From Henningerozyma blattae CBS 6284 (Eukaryota > Ascomycota > Saccharomycetes > Saccharomycetales > Saccharomycetaceae), in the NCBI RefSeq assembly GCF_000315915.1, contig NC_020186.1, positions 310,001 through 374,000 on the forward strand: 64,000 nt of DNA, in the 5' to 3' direction. Made by a program: the position numbers and the translations under genes. How positions within the stretch are numbered: position 1 is the first letter of the stretch; the number at the start of each line of letters is the position of its first letter. Under the pieces are notes generated by a model. The model ran no database searches and was not told where the DNA came from. It saw only the letters and a list, made by a program, of their open reading frames with translations. Below, in pieces: positions 39,441 through 49,000 of this stretch.

Positions 39441-42230
39441 ATGAGAACGACATCTGATATTGAAGAATCCGATTCTGAAATTGATATTGGACAAAATATT
39501 GCATTAAATTCTGATAGTAGTAGTGATAGTGAAAGTGATAATTCCTCTGAAACTGAAGTTCAAGATGAAATTGAATATTCAGATAACCAAGAAGAAGAAG
39601 TGAAAGAGGACAAACGTACAGATAAAGAAAACAATACAAAAAGCAAAAATGATTTCCCTCAATTAGATGGTAATGTTGAAGTGGAAAGTGATGATGATGA
39701 TATAAATGATTATTTTGCCACTACACATCTTGATACCAAGAAATTTAAAAAAGGTAGTTTTGCCAGTTTTGGGTTTAATCGTTTTATTATGAATAATATT
39801 AATAAGAAAGGTTATAAACAACCCACTCCAATTCAAAGAAAGACAATTCCATTAATTTTACAAAAAAGAGATATTGTTGGTATGGCACGTACCGGTTCTG
39901 GTAAGACAGCTGCCTTTTTATTACCGATGATTGAAAAATTAAAGACTCATAGTAGTAAGATTGGTGTTCGTGGTGTTATTTTATCACCATCAAGAGAAAT
40001 TGCTATTCAAACACATCGAGTATTTAAAGAATTTAGTAAAAATACGGAATTAAGAAGTGTATTACTTACTGGTGGTGATTCATTGGAAGATCAATTTGGA
40101 ATGATGATGAGTAATCCGGATGTTGTTATTGCCACACCTGGTCGTTTCTTACATTTAAAAGTGGAAATGAAATTGGATTTGAAAAGTGTGGAATATATTG
40201 TATTTGATGAAGCTGATAGATTATTTGAAATGGGGTTTGAAGAACAATTGAATGAATTATTGGCTGCATTACCTGATAATAGACAAAGTTTATTATTTTC
40301 TGCTACTTTACCAAACTCATTAGTGGAATTTGCTAAGGCTGGGTTAAAGAATCCTGTTTTAGTTAAATTGGATCAAGAAAGTAAGATTTCGGATAATTTA
40401 GAAATGTTATTTTTAAGTTGTAAAAAAGAGGAACGTGAAAGTAATTTATTATTTTTATTACAAGATGTGATTGGTGTTCCTGTGGCAAGTACTGAAGAGA
40501 TGAAACGATTCCAAACAGATAGTAGAGAGGTTGAAGAGAAAGAGGAGAAGGAGAAGGAGAAGGGGAAGGAGAAGGAGAAACGTGCCAAGTATTACAAGAG
40601 TGATGAAATTCCTCATGAACAAGCCACGATTATATTTGTTCCCACGCGTCATCATGTTGAATATATTAGTCAATTATTAATGAAATGTGGGTATCTGGTA
40701 TCGTATTTGTATGGTACATTAGATCAACATGCTCGTCGTAATCAATTAAGACAATTTTGTTTTGGTATCACTAGAATACTTGTTGTGACGGATGTTGCTG
40801 CTCGTGGTGTGGATATCCCATTGTTACCAAATGTGATCAATTATTCATTACCTGGTAGTAGTAAGATTTTTGTTCATCGTGTTGGTAGAACTGCTAGAGC
40901 TGGTAATCGTGGTTGGGCATATTCAATTGTTAGTGAAAGTGAATTACCTTATTTGGTTGAGTTGGGTACGTTTTTAGGTAAGAAAGTGATCACGACGGGG
41001 ATGGTGGAGAAACTAGGTGTGTCGTTTGATAAGATTTCATATAACAAATGGATGGTGTTGGGTAGTGGTCCTCGTGTTGATGTGGAAAGTTTTGGAGATC
41101 TTTACAAGAATGTTTATGATCAAGAATTTGATTTACAAATGAGTAAGAAGACATGTGAAAAGGCTGAGAAGTTGTATTTGCGTACACGTGGTGGAGCATC
41201 CAATGATAGTGTCAAGAGAAGTAAAGAATTGATTTTACAGAAATGGGATGGTCAGAATGTGAAATTTGGTCAAGATTTGGAACGAGCCAAATTGGAATTG
41301 TTGAACAAGTTTGCGTTACGTAAGAATAAAGAGACGGTATTTGAGTTTGGTAAGAATGGTGAAGATGAGATGAGTACGTTGATGAATCGTCGTTGGAAAG
41401 TTGTCAAGGGGATTGAAAGAAAGGCCAAGAGAAGACGTGAGATGAAGGAGGAGGAGGAAGGTGGTGTGGAAGAGGAGTTGCAATTTGAGGAGGAGCTGGG
41501 GTCTGGGTCGGGGCCGGGGCCAGGGCAGGGGCCGGGGCAAGATCTTGTGGATGCCGGTAATTACAATGGAGTGTTTGAAGATGGAGATGCTATATTGAAT
41601 GGTCAAACCAAGAAACGCAAGACGTTTAAAGATGAACGATTTTTCTTGAGTCATTATGCAGACCCGAAGAAAGTGGAGAATGAAGAAGTTGTTGATGGGT
41701 TTATTAATGCTGCGAGTGAAGCTTCGTATGATTTGAACAATGACGAAAAGATACAGGTGCATAAACAAAGCAGTGCGACGGTGAAATGGGATCGGAAACG
41801 TAAAAAGTATGTTAATTTGCAAGGGATTGATAACAAGAAGTATATTATTGGTGAGAGTGGGAGGAAGATTCCAGCGACGTTCCGGTCTGGTAAGTATGAA
41901 GAATGGGCTAAAGCCAGGAATATCAACACTCGGAATGTGATGAGAGTTGGGGCAAGAGAGAGTGAGGGAAGTGTTGTAGGGGGCGGACGTGGTGGTGGTG
42001 GTGGTAGGTTCAAGCATAAGTTGGATAAGAAACCGAAGATGCCTGATAAGTATAGGGACGATTATAAGAAACAGAAGGAGAAGAACGAGCGTGCTGTGGA
42101 GAGAGGAGTGATGAAGGGTAAGCGCGGGTATAAGGATGAGTTGAAGAATGTAGCGGAGATTCGGAAAAACAGAGTAGAGAAGGAAAAGAGACGGGCAAAG
42201 AATGGACGGCCCGGACGCGAGCGCCGTTAG
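39441..42230 (+). CDS. DBP10: DEAD-box RNA helicase for 60S ribosome assembly
   Basis: Nucleolar ATP-dependent RNA helicase needed for large-subunit maturation. From ATG 39441 the product is 929 residues (995 in S. cerevisiae). An acidic Ser/Glu/Asp-rich N-terminus is followed by the Q motif (KKGYKQPTPIQ), motif I ARTGSGKT (149-156), motif II DEAD (256-259), SAT, and motif VI HRVGRTARAG. A Lys/Glu insertion (KEEKEKEKGKEKEK) splits the second helicase lobe near residue 365. The basic C-terminal region contains Gly and GP repeats encoded by GC-rich DNA. It is directly upstream of PRP9, as YDL031W and YDL030W are. The base composition shifts to GC-rich from about 41440 on. Confidence 0.96.
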   Translation: MRTTSDIEESDSEIDIGQNIALNSDSSSDSESDNSSETEVQDEIEYSDNQEEEVKEDKRTDKENNTKSKNDFPQLDGNVEVESDDDDINDYFATTHLDTKKFKKGSFASFGFNRFIMNNINKKGYKQPTPIQRKTIPLILQKRDIVGMARTGSGKTAAFLLPMIEKLKTHSSKIGVRGVILSPSREIAIQTHRVFKEFSKNTELRSVLLTGGDSLEDQFGMMMSNPDVVIATPGRFLHLKVEMKLDLKSVEYIVFDEADRLFEMGFEEQLNELLAALPDNRQSLLFSATLPNSLVEFAKAGLKNPVLVKLDQESKISDNLEMLFLSCKKEERESNLLFLLQDVIGVPVASTEEMKRFQTDSREVEEKEEKEKEKGKEKEKRAKYYKSDEIPHEQATIIFVPTRHHVEYISQLLMKCGYLVSYLYGTLDQHARRNQLRQFCFGITRILVVTDVAARGVDIPLLPNVINYSLPGSSKIFVHRVGRTARAGNRGWAYSIVSESELPYLVELGTFLGKKVITTGMVEKLGVSFDKISYNKWMVLGSGPRVDVESFGDLYKNVYDQEFDLQMSKKTCEKAEKLYLRTRGGASNDSVKRSKELILQKWDGQNVKFGQDLERAKLELLNKFALRKNKETVFEFGKNGEDEMSTLMNRRWKVVKGIERKAKRRREMKEEEEGGVEEELQFEEELGSGSGPGPGQGPGQDLVDAGNYNGVFEDGDAILNGQTKKRKTFKDERFFLSHYADPKKVENEEVVDGFINAASEASYDLNNDEKIQVHKQSSATVKWDRKRKKYVNLQGIDNKKYIIGESGRKIPATFRSGKYEEWAKARNINTRNVMRVGARESEGSVVGGGRGGGGGRFKHKLDKKPKMPDKYRDDYKKQKEKNERAVERGVMKGKRGYKDELKNVAEIRKNRVEKEKRRAKNGRPGRERR

Positions 42231-42381
42231 GCGAGGCGAAAATTAAACTTGCAAATTTTAAACTTGCGAATTTTGAATAGGCGATATATATACAACACCC
42301 TGTAACATACATAGATACATACGCTGTGGTATACACACTACACAATACACAATACACAATACACCGTAGCACACACATGCC

Positions 42382-43842
42382 ATGAGCAACTCGGTCGATG
42401 GCAGAGATCCTGTTGCATTGCTATTAGCAATGCATGAACAAGTAGTGCAGATGAGCCGTACAAGACATGAGATCAGTTGTGAGATTAAAGATGTGCCTGG
42501 AGTGATACGAGGCGACCGGGGCGACCGGATGTCCAACAATAAGCTGGTAGCGATTGAACGCTTCCGGATTGGCAAACAGATCGAACAACATGAGAAGTAT
42601 CGCCGTTGTTATGAGCAGTTGCAACGTGTACCACGCAACAGTGTCGAAGAGGTGTCTGTGGCGTCACTGTTTGCTACACGAATAAAAGAGATTGCACCGT
42701 TGCCAATACCATCGATTGATATAAACTCGGTGTATCGAGACCCAGAGGAAGAGTACGGCACCAGCATCTCTCTTGACCGATTCTATAACCTTTGGATAGG
42801 ACATCTGACCAAACGCAAGACTAGCGAATCGCCACCAACACTTGTTGAATTCTACGGCCAAGTGACCAAACAGTTTCTGCATGATCGTTGGATCGATGAG
42901 ACTGCCTTCCCACCCAGTCTGATTGCTGGCATGCTGGAATATCTTACTGGGTTCCAAGAAAGAGTAGACATAGTGAAGCCCCAAGATTCCTCGGCGGCTA
43001 TCACTCGTCGATTACGTCGTCACATAGCACTGTCTTCTTCCTCTTGCTCTTCCTCTTCCTCTTCCGCTTCCTCTCCCTCTCCGTGGCCGTTGACATGCAT
43101 TGTATGTGGACCCAAGAAATTTGCCACCGAACAAGTCTTCCATCACCATTTGAATAGCAACCGCCATCTGAAACGCGAAGCCAGCAGACTCCCCATAATG
43201 ATCCCGATCCAATCGGTTCGTGAGAAATTACAGACGCTAGCCGCCGAGCTCGCGAGTGGCGCGGCTCGTGTGGAACGACAATTGAACATGACGCCGCAGG
43301 AGCGGTTTGCCGAGCATGCCGCCCAGCAGCGGATTCGAACGGCGGTGCAAGGGCGTGGAGGCGGTGATACGACTGCTACTCCGTCGGCAACTCCGTCGGC
43401 AACTCCGGCGGCAACCACGCCTGCATCTGCCTCCACAGTAGAAGTCGACGGCCGGCACGTGCCGCGGTGGCTCTACCGCCTGCAGGGTCTGTCGTCGATT
43501 TTCACATGCGAGCTCTGCGACGGTCGAGAATTCCACGGCCGGACACGGTATGAGCGGCATTTTACCTCCACACAGCACCGGACACGGCTGGTGTGTCTGG
43601 GTGTTCCGGCCGAGCAGCACGTGCAGTTTCGAGGTCTGGGCAAGCTGGACGCTGTGCTGGAATTGCGCGGGGAAAAGCTAGGGAGACTGGAGGAGCAGGA
43701 GCCATCTCGGAGCACAGTGGGCCGGGCCAAAGCAGTGGGAAAGGCCGGTGGGAAAGCAGTGGGAAAAGATACCGCACTGGGCAACGACACAGGGCTGTCG
43801 CAGGAATGGGCGGCGTTGCTGGAACGGCAGGGCCTAGCGTAG
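42382..43842 (+). CDS. PRP9: Splicing factor SF3a60 (Prp9), GC-rich and diverged
   Basis: Subunit of the SF3a complex of the U2 snRNP, needed for prespliceosome assembly. The 486-residue product (530 in S. cerevisiae) has a first C2H2 finger near residue 238 (CIVCGPKKFATEQVFHHHL with SNRH) and the family-defining C-terminal matrin-type finger, CELCDGREFHGRTRYERHF, with the following VCLGVPAEQH matching the SF3a60 CLGIPNT-H element. Low-complexity insertions are strong: a Ser run before finger 1 and an Ala/Thr/Pro stretch (TPSATPSATPAATTPAS). The DNA is far more GC-rich than neighbouring genes. It follows DBP10 by 151 bp on the same strand. Identity is secure by motif plus synteny. Confidence 0.88.
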   Translation: MSNSVDGRDPVALLLAMHEQVVQMSRTRHEISCEIKDVPGVIRGDRGDRMSNNKLVAIERFRIGKQIEQHEKYRRCYEQLQRVPRNSVEEVSVASLFATRIKEIAPLPIPSIDINSVYRDPEEEYGTSISLDRFYNLWIGHLTKRKTSESPPTLVEFYGQVTKQFLHDRWIDETAFPPSLIAGMLEYLTGFQERVDIVKPQDSSAAITRRLRRHIALSSSSCSSSSSSASSPSPWPLTCIVCGPKKFATEQVFHHHLNSNRHLKREASRLPIMIPIQSVREKLQTLAAELASGAARVERQLNMTPQERFAEHAAQQRIRTAVQGRGGGDTTATPSATPSATPAATTPASASTVEVDGRHVPRWLYRLQGLSSIFTCELCDGREFHGRTRYERHFTSTQHRTRLVCLGVPAEQHVQFRGLGKLDAVLELRGEKLGRLEEQEPSRSTVGRAKAVGKAGGKAVGKDTALGNDTGLSQEWAALLERQGLA

Positions 43843-44619
43843 TGGGGCGATAGTCTGCGATAGCCTGCGATAGCAGATCGTCACGCCACCATGGCTTGCC
43901 CCGTTTCTTTTGCTGTTTCTTTTGTTTCTCCGGTTTTCCGCCGATTGTCTCCTCCATTCCCCGAGAATTGCTTGTTTGCCTCGCCGAGGGATTTTCGGCG
44001 TGGCACGGCAGTGGGCCAATTTCGGAGGGCCAGCAGGACCACACCCGGACACCACGTGCCGGATTGGGACAAATACGAATGCAGATGCGGATGCACCGGC
44101 ACTGGCTTTTGGCCCATTTGGGACAAGCCACAGGGACAAGCGCGTGGGGCAGTGCCACGCGAGTTCCGCTTTGTCCCATTTTGGGCCAAGACCCACGCCA
44201 ATCTCTTTGGGCCCAAGAAATTGGGCCCAAAGAAATTGGCCCAAGAAATTGGCCCCAAATCTTTCATCGTTGTTTGACCCTCACGTTTGACCCTCACGTT
44301 TGGCCTATCACATTGGCCCTGTCCCTGTCCGTTGTCCGTATCGCATTTTGTCCTCTTCTATTACCTGCCCTTCCTACGTAAACTCTTCTTACATCATACA
44401 TACCTACGCCCACACCTCTCTCTGATATATAATTTCTTTTTACGTCAATTAAATATCTTATTCCATCTCCATATATAAGTACCAACATTTCTCTTATTTA
44501 GAAAAAAAAAATATTCTCATCTCTTTAGTTCCATTCAAATTCATACTAAAAAAAACACAACATCAACAAGACAAACTCTCCTCCTGTCACATCGATATAT
44601 CCATTACTCCATCATCAAA
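43843..44619. other. PRP9-GPD1 spacer with GC minisatellites
   Basis: Several frames of 120-220 codons overlap here on both strands, but all are products of high GC with few stops; none has recognisable domains. Tandem repeats are listed separately. The last 270 bp before GPD1 return to AT-rich promoter DNA. ARP2 and the other genes between YDL030W and YDL022W in S. cerevisiae are absent. Confidence 0.6.
44207..44302. repeat. Two short tandem minisatellites
   Basis: About four units of TTGGGCCCAAGAAA with variation (44207-44259), then two to three units of TTTGACCCTCACG (44273-44302). Both lie upstream of GPD1 at the edge of the GC-rich island. Confidence 0.8.
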
Positions 44620-45825
44620 ATGACCGCTGTAGAAACCGCTATTGAAAGATTATCCCTAACAAATTCCCATTTGAACCAAACTTCGTTGCCAGCAACAAAC
44701 TTGAAGAAAAACCCCTCCGTGCTCTCCATCACCGCCCTACAAGACCCTTACAAAGTATGTGTCATTGGGTCTGGTAATTGGGGGACCACCATTGCCAAAG
44801 TCGTTGCTGAAAACACAAACAATTATCCACAATTGTTCCAATCCAAAGTAGACATGTGGGTCTTTCAAGAACAAATCGACGGTAGAAACCTAACAGATAT
44901 CATAAACACACAACACGAAAATGTCAAATACTTGCCCAACATCAAACTCCCTGAAAATCTGGTTGCAAATCCTTCCCTGTTAGACGCCGTCAACGACGCC
45001 GATATACTGGTGTTCAACATCCCACACCAATTCTTACCAAGAATCGTACAACAGTTGAAAGGTAACATCAAAAAGACTGCTAGAGCCATCTCTTGTTTGA
45101 AAGGGTTCGAAGTCGGCAAAAACGGGGTCCAACTTTTATCCGACTACATCACAGATCAATTGGATATCCAATGTGGTGCTCTTTCCGGTGCCAACTTGGC
45201 TCCAGAAGTCGCTTTGGAACATTGGTCCGAAACAACAGTCGCTTACAACCTACCCTTCGATTATAGAGGCGAGGGAAAAGATGTCGATCACAAAGTCTTG
45301 AAAGCTCTTTTCCACAGACCTTATTTCCACGTCTCCGTCATTGACGACGTTGCCGGTGTTTCCATTGCCGGTGCTTTGAAAAACGTTGTTGCCTTGGGTT
45401 GTGGGTTTGTCGAAGGCTTGGGATGGGGTAACAACGCCTCGGCGGCTATTCAAAGAGTCGGACTTGGTGAAATCATCAAGTTTGGCCAAATGTTTTTCCC
45501 AGAATCAAAAGTCGAAACCTACTATAAGGAATCGGCCGGTGTTGCCGATTTGATCACCACCTGTTCTGGTGGTAGAAACGTCCGTGTTGCCAAGATGATG
45601 GCTGAAACTGGCGAATCTGCTGAATATTGTGAAAAAAATTTATTAAATGGTCAATCTGCTCAAGGTATAATCACTTGTAAAGAAGTGTACGAATGGTTAT
45701 CCACATGTGATAAATTAGACGAATATCCTCTTTTCACTGCAGTTTATAGAATAGTTTATGAAGGTTTGCCAATGAAGAATTTACCCGACATGATAGAAGA
45801 ATTGGAATATTTTAATTTTGTCTAA
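44620..45825 (+). CDS. GPD1: NAD-dependent glycerol-3-phosphate dehydrogenase
   Basis: Reduces dihydroxyacetone phosphate to glycerol-3-phosphate, the first step of osmoprotective glycerol synthesis and a cytosolic redox valve. The 401-residue product has the Rossmann loop GSGNWGTT (from residue 50), FNIPHQFLP, the catalytic-Lys region SGANLAPEVA and ALKNVVALGCGFVEGLGWGN, and GRNVRVA. A PTS2 peroxisomal signal, RLSLTNSHL (residues 10-18), fits R-L-x5-H-L and aligns with the known Gpd1 PTS2. Codon use is that of a highly expressed gene. The position in the YDL block favours GPD1, though the WGD twin GPD2 cannot be excluded. Confidence 0.95.
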   Translation: MTAVETAIERLSLTNSHLNQTSLPATNLKKNPSVLSITALQDPYKVCVIGSGNWGTTIAKVVAENTNNYPQLFQSKVDMWVFQEQIDGRNLTDIINTQHENVKYLPNIKLPENLVANPSLLDAVNDADILVFNIPHQFLPRIVQQLKGNIKKTARAISCLKGFEVGKNGVQLLSDYITDQLDIQCGALSGANLAPEVALEHWSETTVAYNLPFDYRGEGKDVDHKVLKALFHRPYFHVSVIDDVAGVSIAGALKNVVALGCGFVEGLGWGNNASAAIQRVGLGEIIKFGQMFFPESKVETYYKESAGVADLITTCSGGRNVRVAKMMAETGESAEYCEKNLLNGQSAQGIITCKEVYEWLSTCDKLDEYPLFTAVYRIVYEGLPMKNLPDMIEELEYFNFV

Positions 45826-46039
45826 GCACTCGTATTTGCATTTGCATTTGCATTTGCATTTGCGCTTGCAATTGCATTTGCGCTTGCAATTGGCCCCTTT
45901 ACCTTATATATTATTACACAATACACATACATAACATACACATACATATATACATCATAATATCATTCCTAGTTTAATCAATCATCCTCGTTTGTCCTTG
46001 CTCGCTCGCTCGCTCGCTCGCCTGCCCGCCTGCCCGCCC
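45826..46039. repeat. Hexamer and tetramer repeats between GPD1 and OSH2
   Basis: Directly after the GPD1 stop there are about six TTTGCA units, then GCGCTTGCAATT variants (to about 45892). At 45996-46036 a CTCG tetramer runs into GCCT/GCCC units ending at the OSH2 stop codon. Confidence 0.85.
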
Positions 46040-49000
46040 CTAGAACAGAGCAGCACAATCGTGGAAATCATGAGTCTTACGACGTTTCCAATATTCGTTC
46101 TTAAATCTCCAATACGACCGTTGTGTCGCAGGATGGACATCCTTAACAAACCATCGAGGTTCATATTTCTCATCATTTTCTTCCCGTTTCTTACGTACTT
46201 CTCTTTGTTTGGTTTCTAACCGGAATTTCTCATCCGCGGCTAAATCATACTCTCCATCTTCCATAGCTCTTTGATCAGGCCTTAATCGACTATCGGTTGG
46301 AGCAATCCATTGTTTCAAATTCTCATTGATATTGTTTAAACTGATAGCATACGATGTCAAATTAAATGGCCCCACAGGTCTTGGTTTCACTTTCCATATC
46401 AAAAACTTCTCACCCCCTCCTTCACGTTTACCATAGATACAATCATTCCAATGTCCTCCAAACATCCATTTTTTCTCATCATTCACATTAAATACTTCTC
46501 CTCGAACTTCATATGCATCATTGGCTCTCCAGCCACGAGCTTTATAATTCAATAGACAATAATCACCCGTAGAATGATTAGTTATCTTGACTTCCCCACT
46601 ACAATCTATCTCTGGTTTACCAATAAGAATACCCACCAAGGTATTTTCAGGTTTCATCCATGTATAAATCTCTTCCCCTACTTCTCCCCCATAATCAGGA
46701 CGGATCTTGATATGCCACATACCCATATGGTTAAATTTAAACGCACGCCCATTGAAATTAGATTTAATAAATGATTCCCCCCAATATTCCCATTTGGGTG
46801 ATTCAGACCAAAACGCCGTAATGGGTGGATGATGTGAAACTTGTTCTGATAGAAATCGGAAATGTTTATCACTACGACAATATTCAAAAGTTTCTCCCAA
46901 TAATGGATTGAAAGGTTTAGCAACACGATTAGGTGTTGAAGAATATGCAGCTAACGAAAAAACCGCCACGTAAAGCATTCTCAAACTCGAATCTTCAAAA
47001 CTTGCTGCTTGATCCAATAATTCTGAATATTCCAAATCTTCAGTGACTCTTTGTAACAATGATGTTGGTTCGTTAAACGAAACAGGTAATGCAATCTTGG
47101 TAATATCTTTACCCACCATCGATTTTAATACTGACCATAAACTGGCAACAGGCCTATTATCTTCATCAAGACTTAATTTATGACGGATCCCATCTTCATA
47201 CCCAGAAAATGTTTTATCTTCCAACATTTCCAATTCTTTGTCTTTTTGTAATTGTGTTTGAGGATTGATAGTGTGATATTCATTACTACAAGTTTCTCCT
47301 TCTCCTTCTCCTTCTACTTCTCCTTCTCCTTCTCCTTCTCCTTCTCCTTCTTCATTCTCCTCCTCCACTGCTTCCACAGTAGACACCATTTTCGAATCGT
47401 CAAGTTTCAATCCGGTACCAAGTAAACTTCCATCTTCACCTGCACTCTCTTGTTCTTCATCCAAATCTTCTGCATCGAAAAATTCATCAGTATCTGATTC
47501 TTCATCTTCCAATTTAGTAGCCTCAATCAATTTAGCAACTTGATTAATAGCTTCTTTAGTACCACTTTCCTCTTCCATCCCACTCAACAATGATGTAGAA
47601 CTACTTCTTTCCACCACATTTTCTCCATGTGTATTATTTACCCCAGAGTCACCACCACCACCAATCCCCACACCCACACCAACAGTCTTGTTAATCAATT
47701 TCCTTAAATCTCTCCTTTCATTTTCCAATTTAGCTAATCTCTCACTCTTATTAATCAATTCTTCTTCTAAATCTTTGACTGACTGGATCCAAACTTCATT
47801 AACATCCAATTGCTTATTAATTAATGATAAAAAATTCCGATCTCTTTCAGTGACCAATGTTTTCAATTCTTTAAAACATGACGATATCGTCATTAATGAT
47901 CCATCCACTGTGGCCCAAGTATCAACAGTGGCTTTACTTTTATCCTTTAATAAATCGGTCAATAATGATAATTGCATGGAAATGGTTCGTTGTAAAATAT
48001 TTAATTTTTGTGATTCAGTATCATTTTTCTCTTTAAAATTATTACCTTGCATCTCATCGTTGGGCATTATTATACTTTCAGTCTCATCATCATCGTCATC
48101 TGAATGTTCAGAAATATTATCCTCTCCGTCTAATGTATATTTTTTATTACGTTTAGATTTTATTGTAGCTGATGTCCTTATATCTTCTAAAATATGAGAA
48201 AATTGTCCAACATTAGAAATCGGAGTTCTTGGTGGGGTATTATTATCATCACGATTATCATAATTATTTTCATTATTTTCATTATCAATTAATAATAATG
48301 GAACTTTATCCGATTGAGACTCGTTATACACCGTATTATTCTTATCATTTTGATTTTTCATAATTTTTTCAGGTGATAATTGACGAATTGATGGAATAGA
48401 ATGAGTTAAACTTGTTTTCCTATTATTATTATTATGACTTATAGTAGCAGTACTATTATCATTATTATTTGATATCATTAAATTTTGAGAATTTTCCAAT
48501 TGAGATTGAATAGAATGTGATGATAAGGATCTAGCCATATTATCAAACTTATTACTCATAGAAAGACTAGGACTATGAATAACATTATTTCTTATACTAT
48601 TCTCCATCTTTTCTCTATCTTTAGCATATCTTATAGATCCTTGAATAGCCCAAACCCATCTATTTGTTTCAATGGGGTGGTTCCCCTTTAAATGCCAACT
48701 TACCGTACCATTATTACCTCCAATAATTTCAAATTTCAAATTTTCAGAAGAATCTAAATGTAATGAACATGTAGAAACATTTAATGATCCACGGCACGCG
48801 TTCCTTGTATCTTCTTGATCAATATAATATGATAATGTACCATCTGAACTTAAAACAAACCATCTTAATTTATAACCTTGTGCAAAATTTGTCCATTTAT
48901 GTAAATATCCCTTTAAAGTAGGGGCTTGGTTTACTGTACTTGTTACATCAATAATACTTTGTTCTTGTACTGCATCATCCAATAATTTTTTCAATTCATA

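Larger units (their letters stand above)
41440..44350. other. GC-rich island
   Basis: A compositional island in an AT-rich sequence. Hand counts: 43381-43440 is 40/60 GC, 44161-44220 is 32/60, while 40201-40260 inside DBP10 is 16/60. The island begins within the DBP10 C-terminal codons, spans PRP9, and ends in the PRP9-GPD1 spacer. It creates long overlapping spurious frames on both strands. Boundaries are approximate. Confidence 0.8.

Noticed and set aside
43328..43342. Reverse B-box-like GGATTCGAAC
   Set aside because: Lies inside the PRP9 coding sequence without tRNA structure.
43562..44381. Cluster of long overlapping frames on both strands (up to about 220 codons) after and across the end of PRP9
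   Set aside because: They exist because GC-rich DNA has few stop codons; products are low-complexity, overlap each other in several frames and show no domains.
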